From positions 2,976,001 to 3,040,000 of the forward strand of contig NZ_JAGPYQ010000001.1 of the NCBI RefSeq assembly GCF_018070025.1: 64,000 bases of DNA. The letters are read 5' to 3'. Positions 58,235 through 64,000 of this stretch are shown here, piece after piece. Both the position numbers and the translations under genes were made by a program. The stretch is from Streptomyces liliiviolaceus. Lineage in GTDB: Bacteria > Actinomycetota > Actinomycetes > Streptomycetales > Streptomycetaceae. The stretch's first letter is position 1; every line of letters starts with the position of its first letter. Below the pieces are notes generated by a model. The model was not told the origin of the DNA and made no database searches. It worked only from the letters and a program-made list of their open reading frames with translations.

Positions 58235-59110
58235 ATGCCCGAGTACCGCCGTGTCCTCCTCGACGGCTCCGTCGTGGAGACCGTCCGCGACGGCGACGAA
58301 CTGGTCGCCGGGGACGGGCGCCGCGTCAAGGCCGGGGAGGCGAACCATCTGCCGCCGGTCGTCCCGTCCAAGGTGATCGCGGTCCACCTCAACCACCGCA
58401 GCCGGGTCGAGGAGTTCGGGGCCGCGCTGCCCGCCGCCCCCACGTACTTCCACAAGCCGACCTCGGCGCTCAACTCCCACCGGGGCGCGGTCGTCCGGCC
58501 CGAGGGCTGCAAGTGGCTCAACTACGAGGGCGAGGTCGCCGTCGTCATCGGCAGGACCGCCCGCAACATCTCCCGCGCCGAGGCGGGGCGTTACATCGCC
58601 GGATACACCGTCGCCAACGACTACGGCCTGCACGACTTCCGCGACACCGACGCGGGCTCCATGCTCCGCGTCAAGGGCTCCGACACCCTCTGCCCGCTCG
58701 GCCCCGGCCTCGTCACCGACTGGGACTTCCACGGCAAACGGCTGCGGACCCACGTCAACGGGGCGGTCGTGCAGGACGGTTCCACCGACGAGATGACGTG
58801 GGACATGCACTATCTCGTCGCCGACATCGCCCGCACCATCACCCTGTACCCCGGTGACGTCCTGCTGTCCGGCACCCCGGCCAACTCCCGGCCCGTCCGG
58901 CCCGGTGATGTCGTCGAGGTCGAGGTGGAGGGCCTCGGCCGGCTCAGCAACCACATCGTCTCCGGTCCCACCGCCGTCCGCACGGACCTCGGCGCGCAGC
59001 CGAGCGAGTCCGAGGAAGTGCTGTCCACCGCGCTCGGCGGCGACTGGGAGTTCCGCGGCATCAGGCCACCCGAACGCAGGTCACCCGAACGCAGGCCACC
59101 CACACGCTGA
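58235..59110 (+). CDS. Fumarylacetoacetate hydrolase family (HpaG-like) isomerase/decarboxylase
   Basis: A 291-aa FAH-family enzyme. The divalent-metal site is seen as YEGEVAVVIG (two Glu) and the Asp in ANDYGLHDF; the KGSDTLCPLGP and LLSGTPANSRPVRPGD segments are typical. In the homoprotocatechuate path this family performs the OPET decarboxylation and HHDD isomerisation. The start at 58235 follows GGGAGG. The C-terminal RPPERRSPERRPP tail comes from a short repeat. It is 19 nt after the dioxygenase gene. Confidence 0.9.
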   Translation: MPEYRRVLLDGSVVETVRDGDELVAGDGRRVKAGEANHLPPVVPSKVIAVHLNHRSRVEEFGAALPAAPTYFHKPTSALNSHRGAVVRPEGCKWLNYEGEVAVVIGRTARNISRAEAGRYIAGYTVANDYGLHDFRDTDAGSMLRVKGSDTLCPLGPGLVTDWDFHGKRLRTHVNGAVVQDGSTDEMTWDMHYLVADIARTITLYPGDVLLSGTPANSRPVRPGDVVEVEVEGLGRLSNHIVSGPTAVRTDLGAQPSESEEVLSTALGGDWEFRGIRPPERRSPERRPPTR

Positions 59111-59119
59111 GAGGGCCGT

Positions 59120-60664
59120 ATGACCGCCGTCAGCCCCGCCGCCAAGCAGGTCACGCAGGTCACGTACGAGGAATGGCTCCGCCGCGCCAAAGCGCTCGAA
59201 CCGGTCGGTACGCATCTCATCGACGGTGCCGACGAACCCGGCGGCGGCAGTACCTTCGCGGTGGTCTCACCCCGCGACGGCCAGGTGCTGGCCGAGGTCG
59301 CCGACGGGGGCGAGGCCGAGATCGACGCGGCCGTCGCCGCCGCGCGCCGCGCTTTCGACCAAGGCCCCTGGCCCCGGCTCGCCCCCGCCGACCGCGGCCG
59401 CGTCCTGATCCGGCTGGCCGACCTGCTGGAGGAGCACCGGGCGGAGCTGGCGCTCACCGTCAGCCTGGAGATGGGCAAGCCCGTCACCGAGGCCCACGAC
59501 ATCGAACTCCGGGCCGTCGTCGGCACGTTCCGCTGGTACGGCCAGCTCGCGGGCAAACTCACCGACGAGATCCCGCACACCGCCCCGGACACCCTCGCGC
59601 TCGTCACCCGGGAGCCCGCCGGTGTCGTCGGCGCGGTCGTCCCGTGGAACTTCCCGCTGACCCTGGCCGGCTGGAAGATCGCCCCGGCGCTGGCCGCCGG
59701 GTGCACGGTCGTCCTCAAGCCCTCCGAGCACGCGCCGCTGTCGGCCGCGCTGCTGGGACGCGTCGCGCTGCGCGCGGGACTGCCGCCGGGCGTCCTCAAC
59801 GTCGTCAACGGCGAAGGGCCGGTGGCCGGGCGGGCCCTCGGTCTGCACCCCGAGGTCGACGTCCTGGCCTTCACCGGGTCCACCGCCGTCGGCCGCCACT
59901 TCCTGCACCACGCGGCCGACTCCAACCTCAAGCGCGTCTGGCTCGAACTGGGCGGCAAGTCGCCCAACATCGTCCTGCCCGACGCCCCCGACCTGGCGAA
60001 AGCCGCGGCCACGGCCGCCTGGGGCATCTTCTTCAACCAGGGCGAGATGTGCACCGCCCCCTCCCGGCTGCTGGTCCACGCCTCCGTCGCCGAACAGGTC
60101 ACCGACGCCGTCGTGGCGCACGCCCGCGCGCTGCGGGTGGGTGACCCGCTCGACCCGGCCACCGAGATGGGGGCGCTGGCCGGTGAGGGCCATCTCGACC
60201 GCGTACTCGGTCATGTCCGCGCGGCGGTCGACAGCGGGGCGCGGCTGCGGACCGGCGGCGCACGCGCCCTGATCGGGACCGGGGGCGGCTCCGGGTGCGG
60301 TTCCGGTGGCAGCTATCTGGAACCGACCGTCCTCGACCGCGTCGCACCGGACAGTCCGCCCGCGCGCGAGGAGATCTTCGGACCCGTCCTGTCCGTTCTC
60401 GCCTTCGAGGACCTCGACGAGGCGGTCGCCCTCGCCAACGCCACCGACTACGGGCTCGCGGCCGGGCTGTGGACCTCCGACCTGTCCACCGCCCACCGGG
60501 TCGCCCGCGCCCTCAAGGCCGGCACGGTGTGGGTCAACTGCTACGAGGAGGGCGACCTGACCGTGCCCTTCGGCGGGGTGAAGCGGTCCGGCAACGGGCG
60601 CGACAAGTCCGTACACGCCCTGGAGAAGTACACCGAACTGAAGACCACCTGGATCCAGTTGTGA
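59120..60664 (+). CDS. Aldehyde dehydrogenase, PuuC-like
   Basis: A 514-aa aldehyde dehydrogenase with C311 (GEMCTAP) and E276 (LELGGK). Its C-terminus GDLTVPFGGVKRSGNGRDKS followed by HALEKYTELKTTWI is close to E. coli PuuC (gamma-glutamyl-gamma-aminobutyraldehyde dehydrogenase) as I recall it. The N-terminal YEEWLRRAKALEP also fits that group. This differs clearly from the HpaE-like enzyme upstream. It is coupled by a GTGA overlap to a PuuD-like hydrolase, which supports action on a gamma-glutamylated aldehyde. A Gly/Ser-rich insert (GGGSGCGSGG) lies near residue 395. Confidence 0.9.
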   Translation: MTAVSPAAKQVTQVTYEEWLRRAKALEPVGTHLIDGADEPGGGSTFAVVSPRDGQVLAEVADGGEAEIDAAVAAARRAFDQGPWPRLAPADRGRVLIRLADLLEEHRAELALTVSLEMGKPVTEAHDIELRAVVGTFRWYGQLAGKLTDEIPHTAPDTLALVTREPAGVVGAVVPWNFPLTLAGWKIAPALAAGCTVVLKPSEHAPLSAALLGRVALRAGLPPGVLNVVNGEGPVAGRALGLHPEVDVLAFTGSTAVGRHFLHHAADSNLKRVWLELGGKSPNIVLPDAPDLAKAAATAAWGIFFNQGEMCTAPSRLLVHASVAEQVTDAVVAHARALRVGDPLDPATEMGALAGEGHLDRVLGHVRAAVDSGARLRTGGARALIGTGGGSGCGSGGSYLEPTVLDRVAPDSPPAREEIFGPVLSVLAFEDLDEAVALANATDYGLAAGLWTSDLSTAHRVARALKAGTVWVNCYEEGDLTVPFGGVKRSGNGRDKSVHALEKYTELKTTWIQL

Positions 60665-61416
60665 GCGCCCGCCCGCTGATAGCGGTCCCCGCCCGCTTCT
60701 CGGCGACCTCCTCGGCCCTGGACCGGCCGGCGGAGGCCAACGCCCGCGCGCTGATCGAGGCGGTCTGGCGGGCCGGCGGCGAACCGGGCGGCATCCATCC
60801 GCACGCGCCCGGCGGCACGGCCGACCCCGGCGAGGTGCGAGGCCGGCTCGCCCGCTTCGACGGCCTGCTGCTGCCGGGCGGCGGCGACCTGGCCCCGTAC
60901 CGCTACGGGGCCGGGCGGACGCACCGGGCCGTGTACGACGTGGACGACGAGCAGGACGGCTTCGACCTGGAACTCGCCCGGCAGGCCCTCGCGTGCCGCC
61001 TGCCGCTGCTGGCGGTCTGCCGCGGGCTGCAGGTCGTCAACACGGCCCTCGGCGGCACACTGCACCAGGACAACCAGGGGGGCGGTCAGGACACCGGCGG
61101 TCCCGGGCACGGGCACCGTCATGTGCGGCACCCCGTCTTCCTCGCGCCCTGGTCCGTCGTGGCCCGTGTCACCGGGACCGACAAGACCGAGGCGTCCTGC
61201 TACCACCATCAGCACGTGGACCGGCTGGGGGAGGGGCTCAAGGCCACCGCCCGCGCCGTCGACGGAACCGTGGAGGCCGTCGAACTCGCCGACGGCGACG
61301 ACCGGTTCATGGCCGTGCAGTGGCATCCGGAGGACACCGCGCGCACGGACCCGGCCCAGCAGCGGCTCTTCGACGCGCTGGTGCGGGCGGCACGGCGGAG
61401 GGCCGAGCGCGAATAA
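60661..61416 (+). CDS. Gamma-glutamyl hydrolase, PuuD-like (peptidase C26)
   Basis: A 251-aa class I glutamine-amidotransferase-like hydrolase. The catalytic triad is C120 in LLAVCRGLQVVN with H222 and E224 in VQWHPED. PuuD-type enzymes release glutamate from gamma-glutamyl-GABA. The GGGDLAPYRYG and YHHQHVDRLG segments fit this group. The GTG start overlaps the PuuC-like stop. It is the last gene of the + strand operon, facing the MarR gene 12 nt away. Confidence 0.9.
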   Translation: MSARPLIAVPARFSATSSALDRPAEANARALIEAVWRAGGEPGGIHPHAPGGTADPGEVRGRLARFDGLLLPGGGDLAPYRYGAGRTHRAVYDVDDEQDGFDLELARQALACRLPLLAVCRGLQVVNTALGGTLHQDNQGGGQDTGGPGHGHRHVRHPVFLAPWSVVARVTGTDKTEASCYHHQHVDRLGEGLKATARAVDGTVEAVELADGDDRFMAVQWHPEDTARTDPAQQRLFDALVRAARRRAERE

Positions 61417-61428
61417 GGGGGGCGGGTT

Positions 61429-62001
61429 TCAGTTACGGGCGCGGCGGCCGCTGCGACGGGGGGTGGCCGCCGCGCCGTTCAGCAGTTCCCGGCGCCGGTC
61501 CTCGCCGTGCTCCTCGACCTGGAGCACCACGCTCCGCAGCCCGTCGGCGAGCGTGCGGCACTCGGCGTCGCTCAGCCGCGAGGTGACGAAGGCCTCCTCC
61601 TCGTTGAACGCCGGGAACACCTCCCGCATGAAGTTCTCGCCCTCCTCGGTGAGGCCGAGCAGGACGAGCCGCCCGTCGGTGGGATGGTCGGCGCGGCGCA
61701 GCAGACCGCGGGACTCCAGGGTGCGGGCCACGCCGGTCAGGGTGCCCTTCGAGATCCCGGCCTCCTCGGCGACGCGCCGGGTCTCGGACTCGCCCCACAC
61801 CCACACCACCCAGAGCACGACGAAGCCGGTCCAGGTCAGGTCCGAGCGCCGCAGTACGGAGTTCTCCAGGTGCTGGCGCACGGCGGACGCGGCCCGGTAG
61901 ATGTTGGCGACCGCCGCCATCTGGTCGCGCCGGACGGGGATGCCGCCGAGTTTCTCCGCCGCGAGTCTCTCCGCCGCGCTGATGGACCGCTGGCTGGGCA
62001 C
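61429..62001 (-). CDS. MarR family transcriptional regulator
   Basis: A 190-aa winged-helix regulator. The DNA-binding region contains RRVAEEAGISKGTLTGVART and the wing DHPTDGRLVLLGLTEEGE (D-x-R of the MarR wing). The N-terminal SISAAERLAAEKLGGIPVRRDQM extension is longer than usual. The GTG at 62001 has AGGGAG. A dyad at 62052-62072 lies 51 nt upstream and is a likely autoregulatory site. MarR proteins in such loci commonly sense an aromatic or CoA/glutamyl intermediate. Confidence 0.93.
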   Translation of the reverse strand: MPSQRSISAAERLAAEKLGGIPVRRDQMAAVANIYRAASAVRQHLENSVLRRSDLTWTGFVVLWVVWVWGESETRRVAEEAGISKGTLTGVARTLESRGLLRRADHPTDGRLVLLGLTEEGENFMREVFPAFNEEEAFVTSRLSDAECRTLADGLRSVVLQVEEHGEDRRRELLNGAAATPRRSGRRARN

Positions 62002-62051
62002 GGGCGCTCCCTCGCATCGTCACCGGACCGCCGTCACTGCCGACGCACGGC

Positions 62052-62072
62052 CGTAGGGCATCGAATCCTACG
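62052..62072 (-). promoter_or_regulatory. MarR operator candidate
   Basis: CGTAGG (62052-62057) and CCTACG (62067-62072) are perfect arms around 9 nt, in the gap between the P450 stop and the MarR start. A related TCCTACC occurs in the operon promoter (53198-53204). Confidence 0.5.
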
Positions 62073-62117
62073 TGGCCGGTACAAGGCGGTCGCCGAAGCC
62101 GGTCGCCCTGCCGCGCC

Positions 62118-63392
62118 TCACTTGAGCGTGACCGTCACGGGCAGTTCCTTGATGCCGTGGACGAAGTTGGAGCGGACCCGGCGGACCGGACCGCCGAGCC
62201 GGATGTCCGCGAGCCGCGGGATCAGTTCCTCGAACATGACGCGGATCTCGGTCCGGGCGAGCAGGTTGCCCAGACACAGATGCGGGCTCGTCTTCCCGAA
62301 GGTGACATGGTCGTTGGGGGTGCGGGTCACGTCGAAGGCGTAGGGGTCGGGGAAGACGGCCTCGTCGCGGTTGCCCGAGGCGTACCACATGACCACCTTG
62401 TCGCCCCGCCTGATGCGGGTGCCGCTCAGCTCGGTGTCACGGGTCGCCGTACGCCGGAAGTGGTAGACGGGGGAGGCCCAGCGCAGGAACTCCTCGACGG
62501 CCACGGGGATCAGGGCCGGGTCGCGGCGCAGCAGGTCCAGCTGGTCGGGGTGGCGGGTCAGCGCCAGCATGGTGTGGCTGATGGCGTGGCGGGTCGTCTC
62601 GTTGCCCGCGACGACCAGGAGCAGGAAGTAGTTGTCGAAGTCCTGTTCCGTCAGCGGCACACCGTCGCGCGGGGTCCCGTTCACGAGCCGCGAGACCAGG
62701 TCGTCGCCGGTGCCGCCCCGCCGCTGCCGGGCCAGTTCGCGTCCGTACGCGAAGACCTCGGTGGCGGCGGGGGAGCGGAAGGGCAGATCGCGGTAGCGCT
62801 CGCTCTCCGGGCTGCCGAGCAGGACGTCCGCGTAGTCCGGGTCGGTGTTGCCGATGATGCGGTTGCCCCAGTCGATGAGCCGCCGGTTGTCCTCGGGCGG
62901 CACGTCCAGGAGACGGGCCAGGACGTTGATCGGGAAGTCGGCCGCGACATGGGTGACGAAGTCGAACGTGCCCAGCGGCAGCGCCGCGTCCAGCGTGCGG
63001 GCGGTCAGACCGCGCAGGAAGTCGGTGTACCGGCTGATGACGGTGTGCCCGAACTGCCGTTGCAGCAGCCCGCGCAGCGCGCGGTGCCGGACCCCGTCGA
63101 GTTCCAGGATCGAGGCGCGCTTGGCGATCTGGTCGTCGTCGACCTCTTCGAGGTTGACGAACTTCGTCGAGGTGAAGGTGTCCGGGTCCCGGTCGACGGC
63201 GACGATGTCCCGGTGCCGGGTGAGCGCCCAGAAGCCCGCGTTGGGCGCGGCCTCGGGCTGCCAGTGGACCGGGTCCCGGTGCCGCAGCGTGTGGAACATG
63301 CGCCAGGGCCGCAGTTCGTCGGTGAAGCTGTCGAGGTCGGTGAGGTCGACGTCGTCGAGGGGCAGGGGTTCGACCGGGACGGGTGCGGCCAT
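62118..63392 (-). CDS. Cytochrome P450
   Basis: A 424-aa soluble bacterial P450. The I-helix oxygen motif is VVAGNETTRH, the E-x-x-R is in VEEFLRW, and the heme-binding loop is FGKTSPHLCLGNLLAR with Cys373. The C-terminus (VRSNFVHGIKELPVTV) and VYHFRRTATRDTELSG resemble the CYP125/CYP142-like group. The ATG at 63392 is followed by a PVPVEPLPLDDVDLTDL start; a longer frame upstream overlaps the GS gene and is not used. Electron supply likely comes from the ferredoxin/reductase pair at 53.3-54.8 kb. Confidence 0.95.
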   Translation of the reverse strand: MAAPVPVEPLPLDDVDLTDLDSFTDELRPWRMFHTLRHRDPVHWQPEAAPNAGFWALTRHRDIVAVDRDPDTFTSTKFVNLEEVDDDQIAKRASILELDGVRHRALRGLLQRQFGHTVISRYTDFLRGLTARTLDAALPLGTFDFVTHVAADFPINVLARLLDVPPEDNRRLIDWGNRIIGNTDPDYADVLLGSPESERYRDLPFRSPAATEVFAYGRELARQRRGGTGDDLVSRLVNGTPRDGVPLTEQDFDNYFLLLVVAGNETTRHAISHTMLALTRHPDQLDLLRRDPALIPVAVEEFLRWASPVYHFRRTATRDTELSGTRIRRGDKVVMWYASGNRDEAVFPDPYAFDVTRTPNDHVTFGKTSPHLCLGNLLARTEIRVMFEELIPRLADIRLGGPVRRVRSNFVHGIKELPVTVTLK

Positions 63393-63442
63393 CGAGGTCT
63401 CCTTGGGGTCGGGCTCTCGGCTTGCGTGCATCGGGGGGCGGC

Positions 63443-64000
63443 TCACAGATGGTCGGCGTACTCGGCCAGTTCCCAGTCGGTGACGTGCTGATGGAAGCGG
63501 CTGACCTCGTCGCGCTTGTAGGTGACGTACGCGGAGACGAACTCCTTGCCGAGGAGCCGGGTGAGGTCGGTGTCCGCCTCCAGGGCGTCGAGCGCGGCGG
63601 GCAGACTCGCGGGCAGCAGCGGCGCCGACGCGGTGTCGTAGCCGTACCCCTTGAGCGGCGCGGGCGGCTCCACCGCGTCCCTGACACCGAGCAGGACGGC
63701 CGCGCTCGTGGCGGCGACCAGCAGATACGGGTTGGCGGCGGCGTCCCCCAGCCGCAGTTCGAGCCGCGCTCCCGCCCCGCGCTCGGGCGGTACGCGGACC
63801 ATGGCACTGCGGTTGTCCAGGCCCCAGTCGATCAGCCACGGGGCGAGCGTGTCGGGGCCGAAGCGCTTGTACGAGTTGACCGTGGGGTTCAGCAGCGCGG
63901 CGAGCGCCGGGGCGTGCGCGAGGAGACCGGCCACGGCGTGCAGGGCGGTGGCCGACAGACCGTACGGGCCCGCCGGGTCGTCGAAGGTGTTGCCGCCCTC
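63443..64000 (-). CDS. Glutamine-synthetase-like enzyme (C-terminal part)
   Basis: C-terminal ~185 residues of a glutamine-synthetase-fold ligase; the frame runs off the right edge. Recognisable GS landmarks are LNPTVNSYKRF and a catalytic-Arg region LDNRSAMVRVP, then ELRLGDAAANPYLLVAA. The ADALEADTDLTRLLGKEFV segment is typical of the tail. With PuuC- and PuuD-like genes nearby it is more likely a gamma-glutamylamine (PuuA/GlnA3/GlnA4-type) synthetase than a classical GlnA; no adenylylation motif can be judged from this part. It is upstream of and cotranscribed with the P450 (50-nt gap). Confidence 0.9.
   Translation of the reverse strand, partial: EGGNTFDDPAGPYGLSATALHAVAGLLAHAPALAALLNPTVNSYKRFGPDTLAPWLIDWGLDNRSAMVRVPPERGAGARLELRLGDAAANPYLLVAATSAAVLLGVRDAVEPPAPLKGYGYDTASAPLLPASLPAALDALEADTDLTRLLGKEFVSAYVTYKRDEVSRFHQHVTDWELAEYADHL

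Overview
The window is high-GC, gene-dense actinobacterial chromosome. Codon use, GTG/ATGA-coupled starts, the gene set (leuA, zur-znu, DUF397/XRE pairs, TerB, MmpL) and the abundant GC-rich intergenic repeats all point to Streptomyces. No tRNA, rRNA, CRISPR, insertion sequence, integrase or replication origin was recognised.

Layout. 0-3.5 kb: core cluster phoH(partial)-ybeY-CNNM/CorC-yjbR-cytidine-deaminase-like. 3.6-4.8 kb: SnoaL-like protein and SDR (minus). 5.3-8.5 kb: three exported proteins resembling a WxL / WxL-interacting (DUF916) surface system. 8.4-10.1 kb: amtB-PII with GlnR-like boxes. 10.3 kb: era. 11.5-14.1 kb: sugar MFS plus GH1 beta-glucosidase. 14.2-15.6 kb: protealysin-type M4 protease with an emfourin-type inhibitor. 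16-17.9 kb: leuA behind a leucine-rich leader peptide and hairpins. 18-23.3 kb: TerB protein, then MmpL exporter with a NarL-type two-component system. 23.4-33 kb: sialidase, NanA/DapA-family lyase, dipeptide-type ABC transporter with a fused permease-ATPase, Tat-type lipoprotein binding protein, and a FadR-type GntR regulator coupled to a phosphatase-like protein. 33-36 kb: secreted TIM-barrel-like protein and an XRE/DUF397 cassette. 36-42.7 kb: recO, uppS, zur-znuBCA, glyS. 43-52.8 kb: aldo/keto reductase plus TetR, ECF sigma factor plus degenerate SDR, two DHA2 exporters, an XRE regulator and dusB. 53.3-64 kb: a catabolic island with ferredoxin, ferredoxin reductase, acetoacetate-decarboxylase-like protein, HpaE-like and PuuC-like aldehyde dehydrogenases, class III extradiol dioxygenase, HpaG/FAH hydrolase, PuuD-like hydrolase, MarR, P450 and a glutamine-synthetase-like enzyme that runs off the right edge.

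How the genes work together. The catabolic island joins three enzymes of a gamma-glutamylation (Puu-type) route to three enzymes of a homoprotocatechuate-type meta-cleavage route. Degradation of an aromatic amine is therefore a plausible but unproven role. The sialidase/lyase/transporter/GntR locus looks like a sialic-acid scavenging module. A 13-bp inverted-repeat motif lies upstream of its sialidase, its binding-protein gene and its regulator.

The phoH-ybeY-era-recO core that is contiguous in many Gram-positive bacteria is opened here by two large insertions (about 6.8 and 24.7 kb). Two palindromic repeat families, one with at least 28 arms, fill most of the larger intergenic gaps.
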